From contig NZ_NRSD01000004.1 in NCBI RefSeq assembly GCF_016583985.1, forward strand, positions 124,001 through 188,000: a stretch of 64,000 bases of DNA, given 5' to 3'. A program made the translations under genes and the position numbers. This document shows positions 1 to 10,675 of the stretch, in pieces. Each line of letters opens with the position of its first letter. Position 1 is the first letter of the stretch. The notes under the pieces were generated by a model that saw only the letters and a list, made by a program, of their open reading frames with translations, was not told the DNA's origin and made no database searches. This stretch comes from Thiocapsa imhoffii (GTDB lineage Bacteria; Pseudomonadota; Gammaproteobacteria; Chromatiales; Chromatiaceae).

Positions 1-510
<510 letters not shown>

Positions 511-767
511 CTACTCCAACAACAGCCCGGCGCCCGCGGGCACGCTGCACCCACTCGGCGCTCGGACCAATGGAACCAGCGCGGCACGAGCACCAGCGCA
601 CTGGATCGCTCACCGCATCTCACGCCCAGCTCGACGAACAACGCACGCTCACTGCTCAAACAGGCGATCGGCATCACGTCTGCACAACCCGACGCACACC
701 GCGCCAGACCTTTTCGGACGGGGTCTCATCATGCCTCAATTGGTTAGAGCCGCGCTAGAGTGCGCGC

Positions 768-2081
768 TCACAGCGTGAGATCAATGCCGGCGACGAGGAT
801 CCCAGGCAACACGGCGCTGTCACTGGAGCGCCCATCGTAGGTCTGAGGCGACATCAGCAGTTCACGCGCCGCCGTCAGGTCCTCGAGCCGGTCACCGAGG
901 AGATGATAGAGGCTATCGTCGAAGCGCATCACCTTCACCGGCGCCACGATCTCGCCGTTCTCGACCCAATAGGTTCCAAAGCGGGTCATCCCGGTGACAC
1001 GACAGTCGTTTGGATCGGACCAGTTGCAGTACCAGAGGTGACCGATCCAGAGTCCGGTGCCGAGACGAGCCAGGATGTCGCACTCCTCGAGCGCACCCGG
1101 AGCCAGCGCAAGCGACGCGGGCGCCCCGCTCGACGCGTTCACTGCCGCACCGAATTCCCGCGCGGTCCGCGCATCGACTAGGCAACCTGCGAGCTGCCCA
1201 GCCGTGATGAGATCTACGTGCGGTGGCAGCAGAAAACCTTCGGGCGTGAAGGTCGGGACGAGCCCCCGCTTGTGCTCCTCGCGGATACTGATCCGCGGAT
1301 CAAAGGCCCGCTCACCACGCACCATGCGTAACAAGGGGGTTTGATGCGTGCGATGACTCTTGAGATCGAAGCCACCCCAGGCAAGCATGTCCATAAGTTC
1401 CTGCACCGCGCTAGGAGCCAGATAGGCACGATAGCGCCCCGGCTCCAGGGTTTTGGCAGGCCGTGCCATCGCCCGCAAACCATCCGTGAGCGTTGCGAGC
1501 CGCCGTCGCAGACAGTCCGGCTCCCAGCGAAAGCCGCTGTAGACCCCTTTAACGGCCTTGTCCCCCTCCAGATAGAGACTCCAGTCCAAATGGAAGCTCA
1601 CACTCTCGTGCCAATGACGATGCCCCAATGAGCTGGCCAGACCGTCCGCCATCTCACCACTCGCCCAAATCCCGACCAGATCCAGACCATCGGCCGCCGC
1701 GATGAGGGTCTCGACTGCGCTGTGCGATGCGGGCGCGCACGCTGAGGCGCGGCGCTCACTTCTCGTCGGCTGCAATGACAGATTGAGGTAGGGATCCTCT
1801 GGAACATGCGCCAAGCGCGCGCGCAAACCCGCGAGCAACGTCCGCGCACGCGCGAGATCCTGATCAGGGTCACCGCTGAGATCGCAACTGCCCTCAACCT
1901 GCTTGGCGCCACCACTCAGGGTCAAGGTGAGCGCGAGCGCGCGAACGTGACCGGCTTGACGAACCCGATTCTGGTTGAGTCGCACGAAGTCCGAGGATTC
2001 ACGCGCAAGGTTGGCAAAGAGAATCTCGTTGCCGCATAGGCCGTCGCACAGCTGCTCGGCAAAGCCAAAAAAGGCCTCCAT
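768..2081 (-). CDS. TldE/PmbA-like metallopeptidase-related protein
   Basis: A 437-residue protein of the TldD/PmbA superfamily, here the non-catalytic (TldE-like) partner. In known pairs TldD and TldE form a heterodimeric zinc protease that trims unfolded or modified peptides. No HExxxH zinc motif is present, as expected for the TldE side. The C-terminal part (GLWIGHLWYCNWSDPNDCRV, followed by TRFGTYWVENGEIV) resembles the conserved family core. The ATG at 2081 was chosen because it sits 2 bases after the stop of the upstream tldD-like gene and is preceded by GTGAGG; a longer in-frame reading would overlap that gene. The two genes are surely co-transcribed. No precursor peptide gene was seen nearby, so the substrate is unknown. 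Confidence 0.8.
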   Translation of the reverse strand: MEAFFGFAEQLCDGLCGNEILFANLARESSDFVRLNQNRVRQAGHVRALALTLTLSGGAKQVEGSCDLSGDPDQDLARARTLLAGLRARLAHVPEDPYLNLSLQPTRSERRASACAPASHSAVETLIAAADGLDLVGIWASGEMADGLASSLGHRHWHESVSFHLDWSLYLEGDKAVKGVYSGFRWEPDCLRRRLATLTDGLRAMARPAKTLEPGRYRAYLAPSAVQELMDMLAWGGFDLKSHRTHQTPLLRMVRGERAFDPRISIREEHKRGLVPTFTPEGFLLPPHVDLITAGQLAGCLVDARTAREFGAAVNASSGAPASLALAPGALEECDILARLGTGLWIGHLWYCNWSDPNDCRVTGMTRFGTYWVENGEIVAPVKVMRFDDSLYHLLGDRLEDLTAARELLMSPQTYDGRSSDSAVLPGILVAGIDLTL

Positions 2082-2083
2082 CC

Positions 2084-3526
2084 TCACTCGCCACCCCCGA
2101 ACACCGCAACCGACCGGAAGAGGCATGGCGGCGCCGCATGCCCCACATAAACGGATTGATTGGGCTCACCCTTGCCGCAGTTGCGCACACCACGCACCTC
2201 AAGCGTCTCTGGACCACCCACGCCGTCGAGGCTTCGCCAGAAATTCGCGGAGATGCCACGATATCCGGGATTGCGTACCACGCCCGCGAGTTCGCCATTC
2301 TCGATCAGGCGTCCCCATTCACAGCCGAATTGGAATTTGTTGCGACTATCGTCGATCGACCACGAGCGATTGGTGTCCATCAGAATGCCGCGTTCAACAC
2401 GCGCGACCAGATCCGCGAGCGATCCCGCGCCCGGTTCGAGATTGAGATTGCCCATGCGGTCGATCGGCGGACGATCCCAACCACTGGCCCGCGCATTCGC
2501 GGTTCCCGGCAATCCGGTTCGCGCTTGCGAGAGCGCGCCGCCGAGCGGACGCTCAAGGATGCCGCGGCGGATGAGATATTCGCGCCCTGCTGGAGTCCCC
2601 TCATCATCGGCCACCCCCGAAACCAGCTCATTGGCTACGGTGGGGTCGAAGGTCACGTTCAAGAGGTCCGAACCATACCGGTAGTGACCGAACATCTCAG
2701 GCGTCACGAAACTCGTCCCCGCGTAATTGCGCTCGTCACCGAGGATCCGATCCAGTTCCAAGGGATGACCGATGCTCTCGTGGATCTGCAGAACCATCTG
2801 ACTCGGGAGCAGGATCAGATCGCGGGTGTCGCGCGGACAATCGGGGGCGGCGAGCAGGGCGAGCGCCTCTTCAGCGACCACCGGTGCCGCTTGGAGCAGA
2901 CGCACCGCCGCGACGCGCTCCCAGCCGCCTTGTTGCGGCCAGTCCGCCCCGCCGCCGTGACGCCGCTGCGTCTGGCTGCCGGCATGCGCGACCGCGACCA
3001 ATCCCGGATGCACGAAATCCAAGACCTGCGAGACCCGTCCGCCAGCACTGGTCACGAGCAACTGGGACACCTGGCGACGCGTCACCCATGCCGCGCGATC
3101 GACGATGCGTTCATCGATGGCGAGGGCTTGATCGACCTCCCGCAGCACCGCCAGTTTCTCTCCGATCGAGAGGCTCTCCCAGGGCTCCTGGATGGCTGTG
3201 CGATAGTCCGCGCGCGTGCTCGGGCACGGGCTGAGTCGGGCATCGAAGAGCCCTAGACGCGCATGCAGGCGCGCCCAGTCAGCTGCACGCGCGGCGGCGG
3301 CTCGCAAACCCGCGGGGCTCAGGTCGCTGGTCGCGCCATAACCGACCCCACCCTCCAGCATCAGGGTCACCATGGCACCGCATGACGTCCTGCAGCGACT
3401 CGGTTCGACGACCCCCTGCCGGATCTCGAGATGGTCATGTTCCTCCTCGACCAAACGCAGCGTCCAAGCGTCGCAGGCGGGCGCCTGGGCCTGAAAGATC
3501 TCGGCAATCTCACAAAGCTGTTCCAT
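2084..3526 (-). CDS. TldD-like zinc metallopeptidase
   Basis: A 480-residue TldD-family protease, the catalytic half of the pair with the following gene. The zinc motif HESIGH (HExxxH) is at residues 249-254, followed by PLELDRILGDERNYAGTSFV typical of TldD. The C-terminal VRNCGKGEPNQ supplies the conserved cysteine that is the third zinc ligand in TldD. The start at 3526 (MEQLCEIAEIF) gives the usual family length; an upstream in-frame ATG at 3619 would add 31 residues that do not look like family sequence, and neither start has a strong ribosome-binding site. It is shorter and more divergent than Escherichia coli TldD and belongs with the stand-alone TldD/TldE-like pairs found in many bacteria. 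Substrate unknown. Confidence 0.83.
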   Translation of the reverse strand: MEQLCEIAEIFQAQAPACDAWTLRLVEEEHDHLEIRQGVVEPSRCRTSCGAMVTLMLEGGVGYGATSDLSPAGLRAAAARAADWARLHARLGLFDARLSPCPSTRADYRTAIQEPWESLSIGEKLAVLREVDQALAIDERIVDRAAWVTRRQVSQLLVTSAGGRVSQVLDFVHPGLVAVAHAGSQTQRRHGGGADWPQQGGWERVAAVRLLQAAPVVAEEALALLAAPDCPRDTRDLILLPSQMVLQIHESIGHPLELDRILGDERNYAGTSFVTPEMFGHYRYGSDLLNVTFDPTVANELVSGVADDEGTPAGREYLIRRGILERPLGGALSQARTGLPGTANARASGWDRPPIDRMGNLNLEPGAGSLADLVARVERGILMDTNRSWSIDDSRNKFQFGCEWGRLIENGELAGVVRNPGYRGISANFWRSLDGVGGPETLEVRGVRNCGKGEPNQSVYVGHAAPPCLFRSVAVFGGGE

Positions 3527-3625
3527 CGGATTCCGAATGCAGGTGAATTGAGTGCGATCGACTGGTGCTGGGTTCACTCTCGATGTCTTGAGCGACCGTG
3601 TCAACCAGTCTCGGGACAACCCTGA

Positions 3626-5008
3626 TCAGGGCAACGGGACCGTCTTGCCATTCACGGTCAGGAGTCCGTCTCCCAGGCGCCATGCCGAGCGAAGCTGTCC
3701 GGCATCGCGCGTGATCCAGCCGTCAGCGACCCAGGCCGCGATGGGCGCTCGGATCGCCGCGCGTCCATCCGAGCCGGTCTCCGGTTGCCGTCCCCCATCC
3801 AGCAGAAAGTCTTCCGGGAGTTCGAGTTCACCCTGCCCTCGTAACTGCGAGAGCCAAGCGAGCGGGCGCCAGCCCGGCCAAGGGCTCGGGGCGACCGCAT
3901 CGTCAAGGCCCAGGTCCAGACGCCCACTGATCAGACCCTGCGGCGTCTCGGCATGAACCGGAGCCAATTCGAGACGCAGACCCTCACGCGTCCATCGCGG
4001 AATCATGGCCGCCAGCATCCCCAGTGCCATCTGGCCCCGAAGCTCTGGCGCTACACCGCTCGCGCGCAGCACGGCAAGTTCCTGAAACCACTGCGCGAGC
4101 GCCGCGGCGTCCAGTCGTTCGAGCGCGAGCCCAAGCGTGGCCTGGCTCAGCGAGTGGTCCGGGGTCACGATCCGCTCGCTCTCGAGCCGCAGCCGCAGGG
4201 TCACGAGATCCGTTGGTGCCGTTGGCTCCGCCCACTGCCGCAGCTCCAACCTGGTCCCCTCCAGCGCGAGCGCGGGTGACTCGGGCGGGCCCTCGCCGAA
4301 GCGCCCCCGCGCCAGCGCGAGCCGGGCCGTGCGCTCGGGGTGCCCCTGATCCCCGCGCACCTGCTCCACGTCGAATCGGATGTCACTCAGATGAACCACC
4401 TCGTCCCATTCAAGGGGTTCGGCCCGTTCGACTCCTTCGGCACGCGCCACCGCCGAGCCAAGCAGGCGCAGCGCCGGGATCTGGAAGCCGGCGAGGATGC
4501 GCGAGCCTTCAAAGCTCCCGTGCAGCGTCCCGGTACTTGGACTCACCGCTAGGCCCCAGGAGTCATCGGTCGCGATCGTCTCGAAGGCTGGCGCCGCAAG
4601 CTCGACCCTGATGGAGCGATCGGCCATGAGATCACTCGTCAACATCAGCGGCGGGACCTCGATGGGGAGTCCAGCCAGTTTCAATTCAGAGTGAAGACGT
4701 GCGAAACGGGGGGGGAAAGAGGGCGGGAGCCAAGCCAGCGGACCCTGCTCGAGCACCGTGTCGAGACGCATGAGCAGAGGCCCTCGTTCCATCACCCCTT
4801 CGAGCTCCATCGCCAACTCCAGGGTCGCGCGGGAGGAGAACCAGCCGGCCTCATAACGGTTCTCGATGACCCCCGGGTCAGGCAAGGCCGCGATGAGGTC
4901 ACGACTCAGGGCGTGATACCCCCCATGCGCCAGCAATCCCAGCACGGGGGGGACCAAGGCGACGATCAGGATCCCGGCAAGCGCGACCGCGCCGAGGATG
5001 CGTCTCAT
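3626..5008 (-). CDS. YdgA-like DUF945 membrane-anchored protein
   Basis: A 460-residue protein of the DUF945/YdgA family, whose function is not established. The N terminus [19 protein letters not shown] is a single membrane anchor or uncleaved signal, followed by a long soluble, probably periplasmic, domain. Typical YdgA features are the early [20 protein letters not shown] and the [17 protein letters not shown] stretch (around residues 45-70), and a C-terminal [15 protein letters not shown] region before the end. Its ATG overlaps the stop of dxs in an ATGA arrangement, so it is translationally coupled to dxs. A short palindrome (CCCTGATCAGGG) covers its stop codon. Confidence 0.8.
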   Translation of the reverse strand: MRRILGAVALAGILIVALVPPVLGLLAHGGYHALSRDLIAALPDPGVIENRYEAGWFSSRATLELAMELEGVMERGPLLMRLDTVLEQGPLAWLPPSFPPRFARLHSELKLAGLPIEVPPLMLTSDLMADRSIRVELAAPAFETIATDDSWGLAVSPSTGTLHGSFEGSRILAGFQIPALRLLGSAVARAEGVERAEPLEWDEVVHLSDIRFDVEQVRGDQGHPERTARLALARGRFGEGPPESPALALEGTRLELRQWAEPTAPTDLVTLRLRLESERIVTPDHSLSQATLGLALERLDAAALAQWFQELAVLRASGVAPELRGQMALGMLAAMIPRWTREGLRLELAPVHAETPQGLISGRLDLGLDDAVAPSPWPGWRPLAWLSQLRGQGELELPEDFLLDGGRQPETGSDGRAAIRAPIAAWVADGWITRDAGQLRSAWRLGDGLLTVNGKTVPLP

Positions 5009-6990
5009 CCGCCCCCGGAACCTTGCTGTCGGACCGCGCGGGGTGATGTCATGGCTGGATCCGGCGTACTCTCAGTCGCCGGCAACAGGCGATGCAGGTC
5101 GAAACGGCTGAAGGCAGCGCGCACGGAGGCCTCGATGCCCGCGGCATCCAGGCCGCATTCCGCCAGTTGCTGAGCGTGTTCGGCGTGCTCAATATAGCGG
5201 TCTGGCAGCCCCAGATGCACGCACGGCGTGGTCAGCCCCTGTTCAGCCAACCACTCGGCCACGCTGCTGCCGGCGCCCCCGGCGATGGCATTTTCTTCCA
5301 CCGTGACCAGCAGATCGTGGCTGGTCGCGAGCGCTTCGATGAGCGCGCCATCGAGTGGCTTCACGAAGCGCAGATTTGCCACCGTGGCATCCAAGGCCGC
5401 GGCCGCCTGCAGCGCCGGGGTCACCATACTGCCGAAGGCAAGAATCGCGATGTTCGCGCCCTGGCGACACACGACCCCACGACCGAGCTCGAGCGCATCG
5501 GCCATCGGATCGATCGCAACGCCCGGACCAGTGCCGCGTGGATAGCGCACGATCGCCGGGCCTGGATACTCATAAGCGGTGCGCAGCATGGCACGACATT
5601 CGTTCTCGTCCGCGGGCGCCATGATGATGAGTTTCGGCAGCGGGCGACTGAAGCTCAAATCGAAACTTCCCGCATGGGTCGCCCCGTCCGCACCCACCAA
5701 TCCGCCGCGATCGACCGCGAAGGTGACATCGAGATCTTGCAGGCAGACATCGTGGATGAGTTGATCGTAGGCACGTTGCAAGAAGCTCGAATAGATGGCA
5801 ACCACCGGCTTCAGGCCGTCACAGGCCATGCCCGCCGCCAGTGTGACGGCATGCTGTTCGGCGATCCCGACGTCGAAGAAACGATCCGGAAACCGTTTCG
5901 CGAACTGCGTCAACCCCGAGCCCTCGCACATCGCCGGCGTGATGCCGACGAGCCGCGCATCACGTTCGGCCGTGTCGCACAGCCAACCGCCAAAGATCTG
6001 GGTGTAGGTCGGGCCTTTCGACGCCCCCTTGCGCAACTCACCGGTGCGGCGATCGAACGGCGTCACCCCGTGATAGGTCACGGGCTGTCCTTCAGCCGGT
6101 TCATAGCCGTGGCCTTTCTGCGTCACCACGTGCAAAAAGCGCTGCCCCGGCATCTCTTTGATGTTGCGAAGCGTCTTGACCACGGCATGGACATCGTGAC
6201 CATCGATTGGGCCGATGTAATTGAATCCGAGTTCCTCGAAGAGGGTACTGGGCATCAGCATGCCCTTCATATGTTCTTCCCAACGTCCAACCAGATGGCG
6301 GAGCTGGGGCATCCCCCGCAGCGCGGTCTTACTGCCCTCTCGCATCGTGGTATAGAACTTTCCTGATAAGAGGCGCGCGAGATGATTGGTGATGGCCCCG
6401 ACGGGGGGGGAGATGGACATCTCATTGTCGTTGAGGATCACCACCAAATCGATGTCCATCGATCCGGCATGATTGAGTGCCTCGAAAGCCATGCCCGCGC
6501 TGAGGGCGCCGTCGCCAATGATGGCGACCACATCGCGCCGTTCGCCGAGTCGCTGAGCGGCGAGCGCCATTCCGAGCGCGGCGCTGATCGAGGTGCTCGA
6601 ATGGCCAACGCCGAAACAGTCGTAATCGCTCTCAGAGCGTTTGGGAAAGCCGGACAGGCCACCCTGTTGTCGCAAGGTTCGCATCCGATCGCGACGCCCG
6701 GTCAAGATCTTGTGTGGATAGGCTTGGTGCCCGACATCCCAGACCAACCGATCGAACGGGGTTTCGAAGACATAGTGCAAGCCAATCGTGAGTTCGACCA
6801 CACCCAACCCCGCGGCGAGGTGTCCCCCTGTTTCGGCAACGGTGTCCACCAGAAATCCGCGCAACTCATTCGCCACCGCTGACAACAGATGCTCGGGCAG
6901 GGCACGCAGATCGGCCGGGGAGTCGATTGAGGCCAACAGCGGGTAACGATGCAGGGTGAGACCTGAGTCAATGACGGGCTGGTCGGGCAT
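5005..6990 (-). CDS. dxs: 1-deoxy-D-xylulose-5-phosphate synthase
   Basis: Dxs condenses pyruvate and glyceraldehyde 3-phosphate with thiamine diphosphate, the first step of the MEP isoprenoid pathway (quinones, carotenoids, undecaprenyl lipids). The 661-residue protein has the N-terminal [16 protein letters not shown], the [18 protein letters not shown] thiamine diphosphate/Mg site (residues 159-176 onward, with NDNEMSIS), the transketolase middle domain with [16 protein letters not shown], and [15 protein letters not shown]. It is slightly longer than the common 620 residues because of a C-terminal tail of about 30 residues ending RQQGSGGG. The gene is followed by an overlapping YdgA-like gene. 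The usual upstream partner ispA is absent here; 220 bases without a gene separate it from the next unit. Confidence 0.97.
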   Translation of the reverse strand: MPDQPVIDSGLTLHRYPLLASIDSPADLRALPEHLLSAVANELRGFLVDTVAETGGHLAAGLGVVELTIGLHYVFETPFDRLVWDVGHQAYPHKILTGRRDRMRTLRQQGGLSGFPKRSESDYDCFGVGHSSTSISAALGMALAAQRLGERRDVVAIIGDGALSAGMAFEALNHAGSMDIDLVVILNDNEMSISPPVGAITNHLARLLSGKFYTTMREGSKTALRGMPQLRHLVGRWEEHMKGMLMPSTLFEELGFNYIGPIDGHDVHAVVKTLRNIKEMPGQRFLHVVTQKGHGYEPAEGQPVTYHGVTPFDRRTGELRKGASKGPTYTQIFGGWLCDTAERDARLVGITPAMCEGSGLTQFAKRFPDRFFDVGIAEQHAVTLAAGMACDGLKPVVAIYSSFLQRAYDQLIHDVCLQDLDVTFAVDRGGLVGADGATHAGSFDLSFSRPLPKLIIMAPADENECRAMLRTAYEYPGPAIVRYPRGTGPGVAIDPMADALELGRGVVCRQGANIAILAFGSMVTPALQAAAALDATVANLRFVKPLDGALIEALATSHDLLVTVEENAIAGGAGSSVAEWLAEQGLTTPCVHLGLPDRYIEHAEHAQQLAECGLDAAGIEASVRAAFSRFDLHRLLPATESTPDPAMTSPRAVRQQGSGGG

Positions 6991-7212
6991 GATGGGGTCT
7001 TCGCAGCTGGATGGGACGGTCGGCTAGTTTAGACGAATCCACACGTCACTGCGCAAGACAACAACCCGCCAACAACTCGGGTCATCCGCGGATTCTGCAC
7101 CACAATCGGGTGGCGCAGGGCTGCCGGCGCCCGCCGGAATGATCAGAATCGGCGACCAGACGGCAGCGGGCAGGGACGCGGGCCATTCCAAGGCCGTGCC
7201 CCATGACCGGCC

Positions 7213-8511
7213 TCAAGCCGCGGTCATGCGCCGCTCGAACAGGGCGAGGAGACCGGCCACCGCCACAGCGAAGAGCAGGAGCATCCCCCCGAAGATCGGG
7301 TTGATCAACAGCTCGGGCGCGATCAACATCAGGCACCCGAGCCCCAGCATCATGAGGCCCGATACCAGTTTCAAGACCCGGCCTTGACGTTCCGAGAGCT
7401 TGCGCGCACCCAGCACAAGGCTGAAGAGCAGAACGATCACCAGGAGCGGCGTCACATAGATCAGGTTGTACAAGGCCAGATAGCCATAGTAGGTTGCGGA
7501 CGGCAGCTCCTGAAGGGTCAGGGTCCGCGTATAGATCATCGGAAAGCCGGCGGTGCAGAGCAACTCGTAGCTGTTAGCGGCCAACGCCAGGACCATCGTC
7601 CCGACCAAGAGCGCCCCGAATCGATCAGCCGACAGGAGGCCGCGCATGCGTGTGAACAGCCCAGGCTTGGCCTGTTCCGGAATCACCAGGCTCGGCCCCC
7701 GGCCGAACAGAAAATAGTCCTTGACATTCAAGGCACCAATCAGGAGTGCCACGATCCCCGCCGCCGTCGTGACCACGCCCGCGCCGCCGATGAGCAAAAA
7801 CAGATTCAACCAGGCGGCCATGAAGACAAAATAGACCAATCCCGAGAAGAGCACGAAGATCCCGCCGACGAGCAGCATCCGTGCCCGACTGCGGGTATGC
7901 ACCATCAGGCTCAGAAGGAAAAACAAGACGAAGAAGGCGCACGGATTGAAGGCATCAAGCCCAGCGATCACCAGCGTGAACAGCGGCAAGGACAGGTTTG
8001 CGCCCTCGAGTGAACCCAAGAACGGGAGCAGGACGGCCGGCTCTTCATCCACGGGGGCGTCCCAGGTCTCCGCGCTCGCCGCCTCCCGACAGGCGTGGGC
8101 GAGACGCAACAGACGTGCCCCGACCCCTTGGGCGTCATCGAAACCGGTGACCATGCGGCCACAGACGAAGAAGGCTGGAACGGAGCGCGCATCCTCCCCC
8201 AGCGCCGCGGCCAAGGCGACGTAGCGCTCGACGTGCGCACGCTCGGCACTCAGATCGAAGGAGTGAACCTCGATCCAGGGTGCGGATGTGGGAAGTGTCG
8301 CGAGGAATTGCAGCGCATCCAGGCAATGCGGGCAGGTCCTGGTCCAGAAGACCAGGAGTCGGACCTGCGTCACGCCGTCGGCGTCGCGCGTCACCCAATC
8401 GGCCGGTTCAAAAACCGCCGTGCCAACCGCGTCGCTCGAGAGGGCTTGGCTTGCGGGGACCAGGAGCCCAACGATCACGGTCAGCAACCGAATCCAAGAT
8501 GTGATTGACAT
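7213..8511 (-). CDS. Thioredoxin-like domain fused to DsbD/CcdA-like membrane domain
   Basis: A 432-residue membrane protein. A signal-like N terminus (ITSWIRLLTVIVGLLVPASQA) leads to a periplasmic thioredoxin-fold domain with a CPHC redox pair at residues 60-63 and the cis-proline segment SVPAFFVCG. From about residue 155 there are six or more membrane helices carrying the two widely spaced cysteines expected of the DsbD/CcdA electron-transfer core: DAFNPCAFF in the first helix and YELLCTAGFP further on. By family logic it would carry reducing power from cytoplasmic thioredoxin to the periplasm. The domain order (thioredoxin first, membrane core last) differs from classic DsbD. The ATG at 8511 has AGGAG five bases upstream; two in-frame GTG codons precede it. 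Confidence 0.82.
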   Translation of the reverse strand: MSITSWIRLLTVIVGLLVPASQALSSDAVGTAVFEPADWVTRDADGVTQVRLLVFWTRTCPHCLDALQFLATLPTSAPWIEVHSFDLSAERAHVERYVALAAALGEDARSVPAFFVCGRMVTGFDDAQGVGARLLRLAHACREAASAETWDAPVDEEPAVLLPFLGSLEGANLSLPLFTLVIAGLDAFNPCAFFVLFFLLSLMVHTRSRARMLLVGGIFVLFSGLVYFVFMAAWLNLFLLIGGAGVVTTAAGIVALLIGALNVKDYFLFGRGPSLVIPEQAKPGLFTRMRGLLSADRFGALLVGTMVLALAANSYELLCTAGFPMIYTRTLTLQELPSATYYGYLALYNLIYVTPLLVIVLLFSLVLGARKLSERQGRVLKLVSGLMMLGLGCLMLIAPELLINPIFGGMLLLFAVAVAGLLALFERRMTAA

Positions 8512-8704
8512 CACCACTCCTGTCGCCGAATGCCCCGCCGAGGGTCGAATGACGATGGCGCAACCCCAACTCAGTGTGGCAAGCCGCGAACGACGCGGAT
8601 GATCTGCCGCGCCTCACCACACCCGCTCACTCGAATGTCGTCGAGAATCCGCACATGATCCATCCCGCGGCTCGCGCATGCCGCCCAACAACCGAGGTCA
8701 ACCC

Positions 8705-9118
8705 ATGCAAATTCTATTCTTTGCGAAACTCTACCTGCTGACCATCCCCGTGTTCTTCGTCGTCGACCTGCTCTGGCTCGGCGTCGTGGCGAAACACTTC
8801 TATCGCGACCACCTCGCACACCTGCTCAGCCCGGATGTCAACTGGACGGCGGCCGTCAGTTTCTACCTGATCTATATCGCTGGCATTCTCTATTTCGCGG
8901 TCGCGCCAGCACTGGCGCGGGAATCCCTCGGCCTAGCCTTGCTCAATGGCGCTCTGTTCGGCTTCTTCACCTACATCACCTACGAACTCACCAATATGGC
9001 GACACTGCCGAAGTGGCCACTGAAGGTCGTGCTGGTCGATACCCTGTGGGGCGTCGTCCTCTGCGCGAGCGTGGCCGCCGGCAGCTACCTCCTGGGCCGG
9101 TGGTTGCTCGGCGCCTGA
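8705..9118 (+). CDS. DUF2177 family membrane protein
   Basis: A 137-residue integral membrane protein of the DUF2177 family, whose function is unknown. Four hydrophobic helices can be seen: LYLLTIPVFFVVDLLWLGVV near the N terminus, AVSFYLIYIAGILYFAVAP, a GLALLNGALFGFFTYITYELTN segment (shortened here by the family core FGFFTYITYELTN) and a C-terminal VVLCASVAAGSYLLGRWL. The FTYITYELTNMATL stretch followed by WPLKVVLVDTLWG is the family signature. The start ATG at 8705 is preceded by GAGG eight bases upstream; a longer in-frame reading to 8678 lacks a ribosome-binding site. It is divergent from the thioredoxin-DsbD-like gene and convergent with mucD. Confidence 0.88.
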   Translation: MQILFFAKLYLLTIPVFFVVDLLWLGVVAKHFYRDHLAHLLSPDVNWTAAVSFYLIYIAGILYFAVAPALARESLGLALLNGALFGFFTYITYELTNMATLPKWPLKVVLVDTLWGVVLCASVAAGSYLLGRWLLGA

Positions 9119-9191
9119 CCCGGTCAACAGGGCGCACGGAGCCCACCCAAACCCGGCGGGATATCAGCAGGATGCCGCAACGCCCGCTGGA

Positions 9192-10610
9192 CTAAGGCAC
9201 GCGAATGGCGTGGAACATCCGCCCGTCGCCACGCTGCACCAGCACCGCGACCGACTTGCCCGAAGGGATCTCATCAAGGATCTGGTTGAATGAGGCAAGG
9301 TCAGTCACCGGGCGATGATCGAATCTGATGATCAGATCGCCCGCACGCAGCCCGGCGAGGTCCGCAGGCCCGGTCTCGACGCCTTCGACGAGCACCCCGC
9401 CGGACGGCACATTCAGCTCCTCGCGTTGTTCGGGCGTCACGTCCCGCAAGAAGAGACCAAGCGGATTGGCAACGGCGCGCTGCGGTTCGCGCTCGGTCGT
9501 GGCAAGTTGTTCCTCATCGGGGAGTTCACCGATCTCCACCGTCAACTCTTGCAACTCGCCGTTGCGCAAGACCTGCAAGGTAACGGTCTCGCCGACCGGG
9601 GTCAGACCCACCATTGGTGGCAGTGCGCTCGAGGTGGGGACATCGCGCTCGTTGAAGCTCAGGATGATGTCACCCGCTTCGACCTTCGCGGCCTCGGCGG
9701 GACTCCCTGGCAGGATCTGCGCGACCAAGGCACCGCGCGGCTGCATCATGCCGAAGCTTTCGGCCAGTTCGCGCGTCACGTCCTGGATCAGGACACCCAG
9801 CCAACCGCGACTGACCCGCCCGGTCGTCTGCAACTGGCTGGCGACATTCATGGCCACATCGATCGGGATCGCAAAAGAGAGACCCATGAAGCCGCCGGTC
9901 CGGCTGTAGATCTGGCTGTTGATGCCAACCACCTCGCCGTCGAGGTTGAAGAGCGGGCCGCCGGAATTGCCCGGATTGATGGCGACATCAGTCTGGATAA
10001 AGGGAATATAGTTCTCGCTGGGGAGGCTGCGTCCCTTCGCGCTGACGATCCCAGCGGTCGCGGAGGATTCAAAGCCGAATGGTGAACCAATGGCCAGGAC
10101 CCACTCCCCCACCTTGAGTTCCTTCGAGGAACCGATCTTGACCGCGGGGAGACCCTCGGCATCCATCTTGATCAAGGCAATGTCACTGCGTTTGTCGGTG
10201 CCCACGAGGGTCGCGAGGAACTCTCGGCGATCGCTTGTGCGCACGATGATCTCCTCCGCGCCCTCCACGACATGGGCATTGGTCAGGATGAATCCGTCGG
10301 ACGAGACGATGAAACCGGACCCGAGCGAACGCGACTGGAAATCGTCTTCTGGGAAATCCCCCTCCTCGCCGAAGAAGTGGCGGAAGAAATCCTGCAGCGG
10401 GCTGTCCTCGGGAAGATCCGGAACCGTGTAATCAGGCAGACGCGGAGCCGTCACCGGGGCCTGCTTGGTGCTGATATTGACCACGGATGGACTGTTCTCG
10501 GCCACGAGATCGACGAAATCAGGCAACATGCGGCTAGCCGCAAGGCCAGGCACGAGTGCTGTGCACAGCAGGACCGGGAGAACGGACGACAGGATGCGTG
10601 TGGGAGGCAT
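9192..10610 (-). CDS. mucD: Periplasmic serine endoprotease of the DegP/MucD (HtrA) family
   Basis: An envelope quality-control protease that degrades misfolded periplasmic proteins. The 472-residue protein has a cleavable signal (ILSSVLPVLLCTALVPGLAAS), a trypsin-like domain with triad H113 (TNAHVV), D143 (SDIALIK) and S216 (GNSGGP), then two PDZ domains at about 255-370 and 385-470. It is the last gene of the rpoE operon, the position of mucD in Pseudomonas, and sits 65 bases after rseC. The two PDZ domains separate it from the one-PDZ DegS/AlgW site-1 proteases. Regulation by sigma-E is inferred from operon position. Confidence 0.94.
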   Translation of the reverse strand: MPPTRILSSVLPVLLCTALVPGLAASRMLPDFVDLVAENSPSVVNISTKQAPVTAPRLPDYTVPDLPEDSPLQDFFRHFFGEEGDFPEDDFQSRSLGSGFIVSSDGFILTNAHVVEGAEEIIVRTSDRREFLATLVGTDKRSDIALIKMDAEGLPAVKIGSSKELKVGEWVLAIGSPFGFESSATAGIVSAKGRSLPSENYIPFIQTDVAINPGNSGGPLFNLDGEVVGINSQIYSRTGGFMGLSFAIPIDVAMNVASQLQTTGRVSRGWLGVLIQDVTRELAESFGMMQPRGALVAQILPGSPAEAAKVEAGDIILSFNERDVPTSSALPPMVGLTPVGETVTLQVLRNGELQELTVEIGELPDEEQLATTEREPQRAVANPLGLFLRDVTPEQREELNVPSGGVLVEGVETGPADLAGLRAGDLIIRFDHRPVTDLASFNQILDEIPSGKSVAVLVQRGDGRMFHAIRVP

Positions 10611-10675
10611 GGAGGCTCCGGGATCAGGAGGATTCGGTCAGAACGATGGCAGCGCGGACAAGCTCGCCGGATACC

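Noticed and set aside
5092..6366. Plus-strand open frame of 424 codons inside dxs
   Set aside because: High GC produces long antisense frames; dxs on the minus strand carries all conserved motifs. The same applies to frames at 9315-10085, 16669-17736 and 42510-43685.
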